Below are positions 45,294 to 54,953 of a stretch of 64,000 bases of DNA, piece by piece (the stretch's first letter is position 1; every line of letters starts with the position of its first letter). The stretch lies in NCBI RefSeq assembly GCF_029504655.1, contig NZ_JAQFIL010000001.1, positions 439,001 through 503,000 on the forward strand. Direction: 5' to 3'. A program made the translations under genes and the position numbers. The notes under the pieces are model-generated. The model was not told the DNA's origin. It ran no database searches and saw only the letters and a list, made by a program, of their open reading frames with translations. The DNA comes from Catalinimonas alkaloidigena. GTDB taxonomy: Bacteria; Bacteroidota; Bacteroidia; Cytophagales; Cyclobacteriaceae.

Positions 45294-46139
45294 TCAGGGC
45301 AGATGTTCTTTTTTAAAGGCAAGCGGGTTTTTGCCTGTCACTTTTTTGAAGGTGCGGTTAAAGTAAGAAAGGCTTTCAAACCCACATTCAAAACAGCTTT
45401 CTGTGACGTTCTTATCCATGAGCAGCAGCTTTTTCGCTTTGTCAATACGGTAATGATTCACAAATTCGGTAAAGGTAAGGCGTGTCATCTTTTTAAAATA
45501 TCGGCAAAAAGCTGCCTTTGTCAGATTGCTCATTTGGGCTACCTCTTCAATCTTAATCTTCTGCTGATAATGTAGATCAATGAAGGCGTAAATGGCTTTG
45601 AGCCTATCCTGATCTTTGCGGGTATACTGATTTTTTACGGGTTCGACATGTAAAAGCTCTTTATCTTCAGCATGCATGAGCAGATGGAAGATACTTAACA
45701 GTTCCAGAAACTGCTCAAAAGATGAGTATTCCGGCAGCTTCTTCAGGCGTGGCCCTACTAGGTCCTTCGTTTTTTCTCCAAAAGCAATGCCATGCTGGGC
45801 AAGTTCCAGCAGTTGTTGTACTACTTTCAGCTCAGGAGCAACCGCTGTATGGTGCTTCAAAAAATCATGACGGATATGTACCACCACTTCTTCGTAAGAT
45901 GTTTGGATACCGTAATCAAAATTCAGATGGGGTATGTAAGAACCAATCAGTACGAGGTCACTACCATTATAACGGGAAAAATGCTGGCCTACATGGCGGT
46001 TCCCGTCTGCTCCTTCTATAAAGACCAACTCATACTCAGGATGAAAATGCCAGAAGAAGAAGTCGCTCAGCTTAGGATTGACCATCAGGCTGAGAGAGCT
46101 GTCTTTGTCAGGAATGATCTTTTCCAGTTCAGTCTTCAT
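45294..46139 (-). CDS. AraC-family regulator with cupin-like sensor domain
   Basis: A 281-residue protein. The N-terminal cupin-like part (FFFWHFHPEYELVFIEGADG) probably binds a sugar or related ligand. The C-terminal 100 residues hold two helix-turn-helix motifs (IKIEEVAQMSNLTKAAFCRYFKK and VTESCFECGFESLSYFNRTFKK, the latter with the family signature) ending KVTGKNPLAF. It is divergent from the phytanoyl-CoA-dioxygenase-like gene and may control it, and perhaps the nearby sugar genes. Confidence 0.92.
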   Translation of the reverse strand: MKTELEKIIPDKDSSLSLMVNPKLSDFFFWHFHPEYELVFIEGADGNRHVGQHFSRYNGSDLVLIGSYIPHLNFDYGIQTSYEEVVVHIRHDFLKHHTAVAPELKVVQQLLELAQHGIAFGEKTKDLVGPRLKKLPEYSSFEQFLELLSIFHLLMHAEDKELLHVEPVKNQYTRKDQDRLKAIYAFIDLHYQQKIKIEEVAQMSNLTKAAFCRYFKKMTRLTFTEFVNHYRIDKAKKLLLMDKNVTESCFECGFESLSYFNRTFKKVTGKNPLAFKKEHLP

Positions 46140-46238
46140 AACCTTAATTTACATAAATGAGTACTGATTATGAATCATTATATCAATATTGTTCAAATAC
46201 TGGTAATTATAGGAGCAGAAATCTGGCTTGAGAATAGG

Positions 46239-46246
46239 TAGCTTTG
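46239..46246 (+). promoter_or_regulatory. Candidate -7 promoter element (TAnnTTTG)
   Basis: TAGCTTTG fits the consensus 100 bp upstream of the dioxygenase-like gene, within the AraC divergent spacer. No TTTG at the proper distance upstream, as would suit an activator-dependent promoter. Confidence 0.3.
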
Positions 46247-46264
46247 GTATATCATAAAGCACGA

Positions 46265-46296
46265 AGTCTGAAGACAGGAGTCCGAAGACAGAAGTC
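46265..46296. repeat. Short 14-bp tandem repeat
   Basis: Two full units and part of a third start at 46265, 46279 and 46293 (AGTCTGAAGACAGG / AGTCCGAAGACAGA / AGTC). They lie in the AraC-dioxygenase spacer and may be AraC-type direct-repeat binding sites or simple slippage. Confidence 0.5.
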
Positions 46297-46345
46297 ATAA
46301 GTTTACTTCGGGCTCCCGGCTTCTAACAATCAAAATGTATACGAC

Positions 46346-47332
46346 ATGAAAAATATGAAAGCACAGACTCTTGATCAGAACAGCCCAAACAAAAACCATA
46401 AGGAAATTCCGGGAAATCCTTCTACCGCTACCAGCAGCAAGCAGAAACTCAATGATCGTTCCAATGGAAAACCGCTTCGGGTTTTGACTGAGGATGACTG
46501 GAAGTTTTGGGTAGAGAATGGGTATGTAGTCATCAAAAACGCGCTACCCCCTGAGCAGGCTCAGAAGACCGCCGACTTTCTGTGGGAGTTTGAAGAGAAA
46601 GATAAAAATGATCCCTCCACCTGGTATACAGCTCCCCGTGCGGAAATGCAGATGAAAGAACTGGCCGGCACCGGCATGGTGGAAGTCTACAATACGCAGG
46701 CTTTATGGAACAACCGGCAGACACAGAGAATATATGATGCTTTTGTGGATATCTGGGGCACCGAGAAGCTTTGGGTCACCATTGATCGGGCCAACCTTAA
46801 TTTTCCGATCCGCCCAGGTTTTGAATACAAAGGCTTCATCCACTGGGATTATGACCCTGAGACCAAACCACAAAATGTGCAGGGTGTACTGGCTCTGGCT
46901 GATCAAAATGATGAGAACATGGGCGGCTTTCAGTGCATCCCCTGGCTCTACAGAAATTACGATAGCTGGAAACTCACTCAGCCGGATGACAGGGACCATT
47001 TCAAGCCTGATGTAAGTGGTTTGGAAGACAAGCTTGTGAAGGTAAAACTGAATGCCGGTGATTTACTCATTTTCAACAGCTTACAACCGCATGGCATTCG
47101 GCCCAACAGATCAGAAGACAAAGTGCGGATTGCCCAGTATATCTCCATGATGCCTGCTGAGGAAGATAATGAAGAACTGAGACAGTGGCGTATTAACTCC
47201 TGGAAAAACCGTATCGCGCCCAGCGGCTATGCATTCCCTGGCGACCCACGCAATTATGAGCAGCAGAACTACGAAACAGCGAAGCTTAATGATTTGGGCA
47301 AAAAGCTGTTGGGGTTAGAGAAATGGGAATAG
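46346..47332 (+). CDS. Phytanoyl-CoA dioxygenase family protein
   Basis: A 328-residue Fe(II)/2-oxoglutarate-dependent oxygenase. After a polar, disordered N-terminus of about 45 residues, the double-stranded beta-helix begins (WVENGYVVIKNALPPEQA). The iron ligands are His and Asp of FIHWDYDP and the distal His of LQPHGIRPNRSEDKVRIAQY, where the Arg binds 2-oxoglutarate. Substrate unknown; bacterial relatives hydroxylate lipids, amino acids or osmolytes. It is divergent from an AraC regulator and ends at a strong terminator. Confidence 0.9.
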   Translation: MKNMKAQTLDQNSPNKNHKEIPGNPSTATSSKQKLNDRSNGKPLRVLTEDDWKFWVENGYVVIKNALPPEQAQKTADFLWEFEEKDKNDPSTWYTAPRAEMQMKELAGTGMVEVYNTQALWNNRQTQRIYDAFVDIWGTEKLWVTIDRANLNFPIRPGFEYKGFIHWDYDPETKPQNVQGVLALADQNDENMGGFQCIPWLYRNYDSWKLTQPDDRDHFKPDVSGLEDKLVKVKLNAGDLLIFNSLQPHGIRPNRSEDKVRIAQYISMMPAEEDNEELRQWRINSWKNRIAPSGYAFPGDPRNYEQQNYETAKLNDLGKKLLGLEKWE

Positions 47333-47358
47333 CAGCAGCCTAAAGGTTAAAAGTGAAA

Positions 47359-47385
47359 AGAGCACTTGAAGTAATCAAGTGCTCT
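47359..47385. terminator. Strong hairpin terminator between convergent genes
   Basis: AGAGCACTTGA (47359-47369) pairs perfectly with TCAAGTGCTCT (47375-47385), an 11-bp stem with a 5-nt loop. It lies 27 bp after the dioxygenase stop and 7 bp before the SGNH hydrolase stop, so it serves both strands. The T-run is short on the plus side (TTGATATT). Confidence 0.75.
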
Positions 47386-47391
47386 TTGATA

Positions 47392-48996
47392 TTAAAGTGC
47401 CACGACTACCGTCCGGAAAGGTGTAATGTCTATCGGAGGGATGTCTGCCTCAAAGGCTTCATTCATGACTTCAATGATCGCATTGGCTACCAGCGCATGA
47501 CCTTTGGGGTTGGGGTGAACTCCATCGGTAGAGATGATCCCATTAGGTGAAAAGTCAGGTTGTAGGCTTACTCCGTCAACGACAATACCCTGAACCCCAT
47601 CCGCTGAGGCAATTGCTTCAGATGACAAACCTAATTGAGTGGCTTGCTCGGCCGTCAGTCCTGCCACATCAGCGAAGATTGTATTGACATCTACCAAAGC
47701 TACTCTACCTCCGGTGCTGGCTACTATCTGAGCGATGATACCGTTGAAAAATGCGATACGTGTGTTCAGCACAATTTGTTCGTTAAGTGTGAGTACATAC
47801 TGGTTTTCCACCGGGGCCTCTAATCCGTAAATGCCTGCTTCGGTACTGGTCCCCAGCAAAGTCGCTACATTAAATGTCAGCAGATCAGAGGCATTGGCCT
47901 GACGAAGTTTAGGTAGTACAATGGGGTCTCCTCCCTGTGGGTCAGGTAAGGTAATATCAGAAAGGTCTTCATCCAGAATTACCACCGCATTAGTTTCATT
48001 TGCATTCGTAGTTAGCTGAAAACTGATATTGCGCAATGCAGCTTCTTCTTCCGTAATCATTCCAAACTGCGCTGCTGCCTGTACGCCCTGATTGTAATCG
48101 GCATAACCGGCATTCAGTGCATCCGCATTGGCCTGATCCAGCGCGATAGGATCATAAGTGACGGCTCGGAAAAAGGGTAAGAGAGTGATGGAAGGAATCG
48201 TAATGGCTACACCTCTTGCATCTGTATGGGCAGCCAGCATGCTATTGATCACATTTGAGTATGCCTGGGTAAAACTGTTGATGCTGCTCAGTGTATTGGC
48301 CTCAGTTTGTTCTGCATCAGGATTTTCTTCTCCATCCGGGGCTGCACCACCTACTCTTGCCCAGGAGAGAACATCATTCCCCCCCAGCCAGACAGTGAAG
48401 AAGCTTCCCTGAGCGGCAGAGGCATCGCCCAGCATGGAGGCATTGGCAGATGAGGCGAAGCGAGCGAAAAAAGGATTGACTTGCCCATAACCCGAAGCAG
48501 CTACATCCAGGACCCTGGCGCCGGGCACGCCGAAATTATTCAACTGCGAGCGGTCGCCTCCGTATGGAGTGGGTAGCTCTCCTACGGTAGGTATTGGCCC
48601 TGGAATACTTGTATCCAGTATAAACCTTCCTGCTACTTGTCCGCCAACATTGTTGATAGAGATATTATAGCCGTTGGTTGAGCTGATATCCGGTTGGTTA
48701 AAAGTACCGGCATCTAAGCCTTCTACAGCCTGGAAATGATTAGCCAAAATATTGGGAAATGAATTCTGCTGACCGCTGCTATAGAGGGCAGCGTCCATCA
48801 GCCCGGCGGTAAGAGAATTACCGATAGCGACGAATTTGCCAAGGTTCACTGTCCCAGGATCACCGCTAATCGCGCCCACCGGAGGCAAAGGATTATTCTC
48901 TAACCGTTCTTCAATCAGTTCATCCTCCGTTTCACAAGCTGAAAAGAACAATGACAGGCTAAGTAAAGAAACATAAACTCTATATAACTTTTTCAT
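47392..48996 (-). CDS. SGNH/GDSL hydrolase-type lipoprotein
   Basis: A 534-residue lipoprotein (MKKLYRVYVSLLSLSLFFSAC, Cys21). Block I is FVAIGNSLTAGLMDAA, with GNSL instead of GDSL but the catalytic Ser kept. Block III is VWLGGND. Block V is STDGVHPNPKGHALVANAI with the Asp and His of the triad. A large insertion between blocks makes it much longer than a basic SGNH enzyme. It likely removes acyl or acetyl groups at the cell surface. It starts one base after the TonB receptor stop, so the two are one operon and probably act on the same substrate. Confidence 0.88.
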   Translation of the reverse strand: MKKLYRVYVSLLSLSLFFSACETEDELIEERLENNPLPPVGAISGDPGTVNLGKFVAIGNSLTAGLMDAALYSSGQQNSFPNILANHFQAVEGLDAGTFNQPDISSTNGYNISINNVGGQVAGRFILDTSIPGPIPTVGELPTPYGGDRSQLNNFGVPGARVLDVAASGYGQVNPFFARFASSANASMLGDASAAQGSFFTVWLGGNDVLSWARVGGAAPDGEENPDAEQTEANTLSSINSFTQAYSNVINSMLAAHTDARGVAITIPSITLLPFFRAVTYDPIALDQANADALNAGYADYNQGVQAAAQFGMITEEEAALRNISFQLTTNANETNAVVILDEDLSDITLPDPQGGDPIVLPKLRQANASDLLTFNVATLLGTSTEAGIYGLEAPVENQYVLTLNEQIVLNTRIAFFNGIIAQIVASTGGRVALVDVNTIFADVAGLTAEQATQLGLSSEAIASADGVQGIVVDGVSLQPDFSPNGIISTDGVHPNPKGHALVANAIIEVMNEAFEADIPPIDITPFRTVVVAL

Positions 48997-48997
48997 A

Positions 48998-51796
48998 TCA
49001 GTTCAGGAATTCATCAAAGGTGAGTGATACATAATACAGGGCACCCATACGGGGGTTGGCAAAGGAGGTGGTAAAGCGTTCGTTCAGAATGTTAGAGCCC
49101 CCAACCTTCAGCACGGTCTTCAGTTCAGGAATTTTGTAGCTCACCTGAGCATCCAGTGTCTGATAGGCCGGAATAACTCCTTCTCCTATTGAAGATTCCC
49201 ACAAGAAAGCATCCTGCCATCTCCATACGATATTAAAGCCCAGCTCTTCTGTGACCTTGCGATTGGCAAAGCGGATATTATATCTCCACTCAGGAGTGTT
49301 GTAGGCCGCGCGGAAGCCCTGAGCAATCAGATCATCCTGATCTATGAGCTTGTTGTAAGCTACGTTTCCTCCCAGGGTATATCCTTTGCTTAGAGAATAA
49401 TCTACCGCTGCTGCAAATCCGTGAGCATTCACCGTACCATCCGCATTGACATCAAAGCCAAAACGCTGAAGAGGAACAGACTGGGTTACGATTCCATCAG
49501 GATTGGCTGGCCCTTCATAAGGAGGGTTCCCGTTGTTACCTCCCAGCGCAGTTTGGGCGAAATCAATTTCAGCGACAAAATCCTGATAAGCACTGTAATA
49601 GTAATAGGCATCTATCAGCAGTTTATTATTGATCAGGCCTTTATAGCCTACTTCAAATGTGTTGACTTTCTCTGTATCAAACGCTTCAAACTCCACCGGG
49701 TCAAGTATTGCACGGGCAGCAGCCAAATCTCCATCGGCCTGGTAAGCCTGCTGGGCAGCAATAACACTTTGGGTAGTGTATACTGTGTTACTTTCAAAAT
49801 TATAACGGTCTACTAATACGGAATTGCTTCCAATCAGTCGGCGGGTAACTACATCCAGGTCAATGAACTGATCCTGCGTAGTAGGAATGCGGAAGCCACG
49901 CTGAAAGGATGCCCTGAAATTATGATTTCCCTGCGCAGTATATACCCCTGAAATTCGGGGAGAGAACTGGCCGTCAAAATATTCATTCTTATCATAGCGC
50001 ACTGAGCCGGTGAGGTCCAGCTTATCATCCAGCAGCTTTTTGGTGAGCTGTATGTAGGCTCCCCATTCATCAATGTCAAATTCATCTCCATTGTCTTGCA
50101 GGGCAAAGAGGGTACCATCAGATTTTAAGTTATAGCGACGGTAATTGGCTCCCACGATTACCTCAGCAAAATCTACCTGTTCACTCAGGTTGTACATACC
50201 TTCAAAATGAGTCAGGCTGGTTTCATCCAGAAATTTGGCCCCTCCTTCTGAAATTGGTACCTGCCGTAGAGAATCATATAGCTCCTGAAAGCGACCATTG
50301 TTAAGATTTTGCTCTCTCAGGTTGTCACTCACAGTCCTGGCCAGTGCATGAGCGTCATCTATAGATCCGCCTACAAGCCGTACAGCGGCGAAGCCTTGTA
50401 CATAAGTAGGAATAGTCGTTTGTACGTTGATTAAGGTAGCTAATGTGTTAGCGGCATAGCTATCTCCTGAGTTTTCCTGGGTGCGATAGCCTCTCAGGAA
50501 GAAGTTGGTTCCTCTCAGCTCTGCTTTGGCTGTCCAGATAGAGAAATCGTCCAGTACAAAACGGTCGTTGGCAGTATATACCGTGCTTCCAAAACCCTGA
50601 TTGAATTGGGCTAGCGCTTCCAGCTTATCATTGATACGATAGTGTATTGCTCCTCCAAGTTTTAAACTTTCCGTGGTGTTGTCTACAAATTCCTTTTCTG
50701 TGTAGCCGGTAGGGGTAAAGTTTCCTCTTTCATCCAGGGGCAACAATGCTTCAGCGCCCGAGCCAATGCCCAAAATACCTACGTTTAACAAAGGGTCACC
50801 ATACACATTGACTCCATCATAAGTGCGGGAGTTGCGCTCATTTGGATCAATGCCTTCAGGACTGCGCTCTACCAGGTCCTGAGCATCCCGGTAATCCACA
50901 CCGATAAAATCTACTGCCTTCAGGTATTCAGCATTAAGCTTGAAAGCAATTCTGTTGTTAAAAGCTTTAGCATAGCGTAAACCATAAGATTGATATAATC
51001 CCGGATCATCGTCCTCACCGTCAATATGGGTTATCCCTAGCTTGGCTGCTACGCTCAATCCCTGGTACTCAAAGGGGTTTTTGCTGTTCATTAGGATGAT
51101 GCCGTTGATCGCGTTCGGGCCATAAAGGGCAGAGGCTGAGCCAGGCAGTAATTCTACACTTTCCAGATCAAGCTCAGGAATACCGACAATATTACCCACA
51201 GGAAAGTTAAGGCCGGGCGCCTGATTGTCTATGCCATCTATCAGTTGCACTACACGGGTATTGCCGTTAGCGCCAAAACCTCGGGGGTTAATAGATTTAA
51301 AGGTTAGGCTCTGAGCACTGACATCAATCCCTTTAAGATTGGCGATCTGATCATAAAAACTGGGTGCCGCGGCAGATTGAATATCGCGAATGTCCATTTT
51401 TTCAATGGAAACCGGAGACTGTAAGATAGATTCTTCTACTCTGGATGCTGAAACAACTATTTCCTGTCCCAATATAGCCTGCTCACTAAGCATGATAGTG
51501 AGGTCAGTCGATTGTGCTTCGGAAACGACAACTTCCTTCGGTTGATAACCTACACTGGAAACAACCAGGGTAAGAGGAGGAGAGTCATTGATAGTAAGTT
51601 CAAAATTACCATCGGTGTCAGTGATCGTTCCAATTACCTTACCTTTTACTAGAATATTTACTCCAATTAAAGGGGCATTACTTGCTTCATCTAGCACCTT
51701 TCCTGAAACACTGGTACTGGATTGGGCTTTAAGAGGGCTTATCGATATGCAGAGTAAATTTACTCCTAATATCAAAAGGCGTAAATATGTTCTCAT
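48998..51796 (-). CDS. TonB-dependent outer-membrane receptor
   Basis: The 932-residue receptor has a signal peptide (ending LKAQ), a CarboxypepD_reg-like domain (about 30-110: VSGKVLDEASNAPLIGVNILVKG), a plug domain (about 125-245: VEESILQSPVSIEKMDI, LPGSASALYGPNAINGIILM) and a 22-strand barrel ending in YYVSLTFDEFLN with the aromatic C-terminus. There is no SusD partner, so it is not a SusCD pair; the partner is the SGNH lipoprotein downstream. The ligand may be a lipid, siderophore or acylated glycan. A promoter-like site lies upstream at about 51861-51893. Confidence 0.93.
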   Translation of the reverse strand: MRTYLRLLILGVNLLCISISPLKAQSSTSVSGKVLDEASNAPLIGVNILVKGKVIGTITDTDGNFELTINDSPPLTLVVSSVGYQPKEVVVSEAQSTDLTIMLSEQAILGQEIVVSASRVEESILQSPVSIEKMDIRDIQSAAAPSFYDQIANLKGIDVSAQSLTFKSINPRGFGANGNTRVVQLIDGIDNQAPGLNFPVGNIVGIPELDLESVELLPGSASALYGPNAINGIILMNSKNPFEYQGLSVAAKLGITHIDGEDDDPGLYQSYGLRYAKAFNNRIAFKLNAEYLKAVDFIGVDYRDAQDLVERSPEGIDPNERNSRTYDGVNVYGDPLLNVGILGIGSGAEALLPLDERGNFTPTGYTEKEFVDNTTESLKLGGAIHYRINDKLEALAQFNQGFGSTVYTANDRFVLDDFSIWTAKAELRGTNFFLRGYRTQENSGDSYAANTLATLINVQTTIPTYVQGFAAVRLVGGSIDDAHALARTVSDNLREQNLNNGRFQELYDSLRQVPISEGGAKFLDETSLTHFEGMYNLSEQVDFAEVIVGANYRRYNLKSDGTLFALQDNGDEFDIDEWGAYIQLTKKLLDDKLDLTGSVRYDKNEYFDGQFSPRISGVYTAQGNHNFRASFQRGFRIPTTQDQFIDLDVVTRRLIGSNSVLVDRYNFESNTVYTTQSVIAAQQAYQADGDLAAARAILDPVEFEAFDTEKVNTFEVGYKGLINNKLLIDAYYYYSAYQDFVAEIDFAQTALGGNNGNPPYEGPANPDGIVTQSVPLQRFGFDVNADGTVNAHGFAAAVDYSLSKGYTLGGNVAYNKLIDQDDLIAQGFRAAYNTPEWRYNIRFANRKVTEELGFNIVWRWQDAFLWESSIGEGVIPAYQTLDAQVSYKIPELKTVLKVGGSNILNERFTTSFANPRMGALYYVSLTFDEFLN

Positions 51797-51860
51797 AAAT
51801 CCGTATTATATGATATTCATAATAATAACGGTAAATATGAGAATTAAATTGAAAAATTTG

Positions 51861-51893
51861 CAAAAATAAAAAAATGGTATTAATAGGTGTAAA
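51861..51893 (-). promoter_or_regulatory. Bacteroidetes-type promoter for the TonB receptor operon
   Basis: On the minus strand TATTTTTG (51868-51861) fits the -7 consensus, and TTTA (51893-51890) sits about 21 bp upstream in place of TTTG. Transcription would start near 51854, about 58 nt from the ATG. Confidence 0.5.
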
Positions 51894-51973
51894 TTAAGGC
51901 CAGAATAAAAGGAGCAAAGTTAAGCGGTATCAGAAAATCAAATAAATGCTTGCAAAAGGTAAGGGGTGGGGAT

Positions 51974-52009
51974 GGAAAAAATAAAAGGTAGAGATCTTTT
52001 CTCTACCTT
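51974..52009 (-). terminator. Rho-independent terminator of the M3 peptidase gene
   Basis: AAGGTAGAGA (52009-52000 on the minus strand) pairs with TCTCTACCTT (51994-51985), followed by TTATTTTTTCC. It starts 7 bp past the peptidase stop. Confidence 0.85.
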
Positions 52010-52015
52010 AGTGTT

Positions 52016-53737
52016 TTATATTTTATTTAACTCATCTCGGACAAAATGCATGAGAGAGTGTATGTACGTTGTGCTAAAGTCAAACTTGATTCCTGCTGCC
52101 TCATAGACTTCAGGAATGGTACGCGTGTAGCCTAGTTTGAGGGCGTTTTTGTAACCTTTTAATCCCTTTTCAGGATCGTCCTTATAGTTTTTCCATACAG
52201 CGACTGCCCCAAGCTGTGCAAAACCATATTCTATATAATAAAACGGTACTTCAAATAAATGAAGCTGCTTTTGCCAAAGGTTGCTACGTTCTTCTTCCAG
52301 ATCGCTCCAATCTGTAATACTATCGGAGAAAGTGCCAAAGATCTCATTCCACGCTTGCTTGCGCTCTTCTGTACTATGTTCAGGGTGCTCATATATCCAA
52401 TGTTGAAACTTATCTATAGTGGCTACCCAGGGCAGGGTCTCTATGATCTGTTCCAGATGCTGGCGCTTGGCGCGCTTAAGATCATCTTCATCGGTGAAAA
52501 AAAGGTCCCAATGATCCATTGCGATGAGTTCCATAGACATGGAAGCCAGCTCAGCTATTTCCGAAGGCGCATGCTTGAAGTTATTAAGCTCCAGATCACG
52601 GGTTAAGAAAGAATGTACCGCATGTCCTCCTTCGTGCATGATGGTCACCATATCACGCAGATTAGAGGTTGCGTTCATAAAAATAAAAGGTACACCTGTT
52701 TCAGCCAGCGGATAGTTATAGCCGCCCGGAGCTTTTCCTTTGCGTGATTCCAGATCAAGATGCCCCATCGCCTGCATAATGGCAATACGTTCGCCCAGAT
52801 AATCATCAAGCTTACTAAAGCATTCTATTGTTTTTACAGTTAACTCATTACCGTGCTGGAACGGTTTTAAGGGAGGCTCTCCGCTAGGATCTACGGCTTT
52901 ATCCCAGGGACGTAGCTTCTCCAGACCCAGGCTTGATTTACGGTCTTTTGCCAAATCATTAAGCATAGGCACTACTTCTTTAGCTACTGCTTCATGAAAA
53001 TCAAAGCAGTCCTCTTTGCTATAGTCAAAGCGACCCATAGCAGCAAACATATAGTCGCGGTAGTTTTCAAAACCGGCGTTCTTTCCGATTTTATCGCGTA
53101 CGCTTATCAGTTTGCCAAAGAGGGCGTCCAGCTTTTCTTTGTCTTGCAAGCGGCGTTTGGTGATTTTACGGTAAGCATCTTCCCGTTCTACACGGTCAAC
53201 GGATTGGAGCAGGTTTGCAGCTTGTTGTAGTGTCATTTCCTGCCCGTCAATTTCTACGCTCATGTCACCGGATATAGCACCAAAATTCTGAGCTTCCTGC
53301 TGCTCTTCAGTTTTGAGCGGAATGTTTTCTTCGCGGTAGATCTTAGCATCCTTTTCCAATTCACGGATCATAATAGGGTAGCCTTCCTCCTGCTTTAATT
53401 CTTCTAAGTACGGAGATTTAAGGGCTTTCTGATTAAGTTCATTGCTCACCGGCTCAATTTTAGGCTGAATCTGGGTGATGAACTCATTATAGCTTTCCCG
53501 TATCTTTTCGTTGGTAGTGTCACAGGTCATTTTGATGTAGCGCCAGGCCAGATTTTCTGAAAGTACGGCTTCCAGTTCGCTACGGTCCTGAAACCATTTG
53601 CGAAGGTCTGCTGCTGAACCTATATCACGCTGCAGCAAATCGTCAAAATAAGGCTTTACAGCTTCCCAACTGCTTACTTGAAAATCTTCGGGTAAGAAAG
53701 CTCTGTCTTTCTTTTCGGGTATCTTGATGTCTTCCAT
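52016..53737 (-). CDS. M3 family oligoendopeptidase
   Basis: A 573-residue zinc metallopeptidase of the PepF/oligoendopeptidase type. The catalytic motif is MHEGGHAVHSF (HExxH as HEGGH, about residue 370), with the third ligand Glu in APSEIAELASMSMELIA. The C-terminal helical dome is preserved (YYIEYGFAQLGAVAVWKNY). There is no signal peptide, so it acts on short peptides in the cytoplasm. It is monocistronic, with a terminator on one side and a 61-bp spacer from the reductase gene upstream on the same strand. Confidence 0.93.
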   Translation of the reverse strand: MEDIKIPEKKDRAFLPEDFQVSSWEAVKPYFDDLLQRDIGSAADLRKWFQDRSELEAVLSENLAWRYIKMTCDTTNEKIRESYNEFITQIQPKIEPVSNELNQKALKSPYLEELKQEEGYPIMIRELEKDAKIYREENIPLKTEEQQEAQNFGAISGDMSVEIDGQEMTLQQAANLLQSVDRVEREDAYRKITKRRLQDKEKLDALFGKLISVRDKIGKNAGFENYRDYMFAAMGRFDYSKEDCFDFHEAVAKEVVPMLNDLAKDRKSSLGLEKLRPWDKAVDPSGEPPLKPFQHGNELTVKTIECFSKLDDYLGERIAIMQAMGHLDLESRKGKAPGGYNYPLAETGVPFIFMNATSNLRDMVTIMHEGGHAVHSFLTRDLELNNFKHAPSEIAELASMSMELIAMDHWDLFFTDEDDLKRAKRQHLEQIIETLPWVATIDKFQHWIYEHPEHSTEERKQAWNEIFGTFSDSITDWSDLEEERSNLWQKQLHLFEVPFYYIEYGFAQLGAVAVWKNYKDDPEKGLKGYKNALKLGYTRTIPEVYEAAGIKFDFSTTYIHSLMHFVRDELNKI

Positions 53738-53798
53738 ATTTAATAATGATTAATGATCAGTGAATAATGATCAATACGTAATTTTCAGTTTTGATCCT

Positions 53799-54953
53799 TT
53801 AGTCAATTTCAATTCTTACATTAGGAGTTAAAGGGTGGCCGACACAGGTCAATACGAATCCCTGCTGAAGTTCACCATCCGTAAGCGTATCTTCCTCGTC
53901 CAGCTTTACTCTTCCTGAAGTACACTTACCCATACAAGCGGTGCAGATACCACTCTGGCATGAGTAAGGCAAGTCAATGTCCAGCGCCAGTGCGGTATGA
54001 AGAATGGAGTTACCAGGTTCAACAGGAAAAGTATACTCTTCTCCATCATATACTACGGTAACTTCCTGTACCTCTTTAACAGTTTCGTTTTCAGTTTTAA
54101 AAGCTCCAATGAGGCCGTCCTCTACCGGTTTATCGGCTGATTCCTCAGAAACCTCACTATTCTCCGGCGAAGGAATAAACTCTTGCTCTTTTCCTTCTGA
54201 GGGAGAAGTAATACCTGCCACAAAGCTTTCTTTATGAATACGATTGTGATCCACAGCCAGCATCTTCAATCCCTCTATAGCATTATGCATCATTCCACTA
54301 GGGCCACAGATAAAGTATTCGGTATCTACCGCGGGAAGTTGTGGTAAGTCAGCTAAAAGCGCTCTTACCTGCTCCGGTTCTATCCGCCCATGCAAAGAAG
54401 GAAAGTCTGGTGAGGGTTCTTCCAGAATATGAATAACCTTAAAGGTGCGATCATATTTCCTGCTTAAGGCGTCCAGTTGATTCTTGAATATAATGGACTC
54501 TTCATCGCGATTAGCGTAGATCAGCGAGACTTTGGTTTTAGGTTCGGCATACAATACCGATTTCATGATGGACATAAGGGGTGTGATGCCGCTTCCCCCG
54601 CCAAACATGATAAGGTGCCTTTGCTCTGTGCCGATCAAAGTCGTGGTAAACTTACCCATAGGCTGCATTACCTCTAAAGTATCTCCCGCTTTGAGCTGAT
54701 CGTTCAGATAGTTAGACACTTTACCGGATGCTACTCGCTTTACTGTCACTGCCGGATACTTATCCAGAAAAGGGCAGGTTGATAATGAATAAGAGCGTCT
54801 GACTCTTTCTCCATCTATAGGTAAAATAAGGGTAAGAAACTGTCCGGCCTCATATTGCAGTCTTTCTTCAGTCTGATCAAAAACGATCGTAATGGCATCT
54901 GATGTTTCTCTTATAATTTCTCGTACTGTAAGTTGATGGTATTTGTTACTCAT
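53799..54953 (-). CDS. FAD/NAD(P) oxidoreductase with C-terminal 2Fe-2S ferredoxin (PaaE-like)
   Basis: A 384-residue protein in three parts. FAD domain: residues 1-105, with RRSYSLST. NAD domain: about 110-235, with FGGGSGITPLMSI and YFICGPSGMM. A linker of about 60 acidic residues follows, then a plant-type ferredoxin (about 298-384) with Cys332, Cys337, Cys340 and Cys370 (CQSGICTAC ... LTC). It passes electrons from NAD(P)H to an oxygenase or hydroxylase. No paaABCD genes are near, so in this organism it is probably a general reductase; the long linker is unusual. Confidence 0.92.
   Translation of the reverse strand: MSNKYHQLTVREIIRETSDAITIVFDQTEERLQYEAGQFLTLILPIDGERVRRSYSLSTCPFLDKYPAVTVKRVASGKVSNYLNDQLKAGDTLEVMQPMGKFTTTLIGTEQRHLIMFGGGSGITPLMSIMKSVLYAEPKTKVSLIYANRDEESIIFKNQLDALSRKYDRTFKVIHILEEPSPDFPSLHGRIEPEQVRALLADLPQLPAVDTEYFICGPSGMMHNAIEGLKMLAVDHNRIHKESFVAGITSPSEGKEQEFIPSPENSEVSEESADKPVEDGLIGAFKTENETVKEVQEVTVVYDGEEYTFPVEPGNSILHTALALDIDLPYSCQSGICTACMGKCTSGRVKLDEEDTLTDGELQQGFVLTCVGHPLTPNVRIEID

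Noticed and set aside
45641..45660. GGTTCGA-like sequence suggesting a tRNA T-arm
   Set aside because: It is inside the AraC gene and no cloverleaf can be built around it. No tRNA was found in the window.
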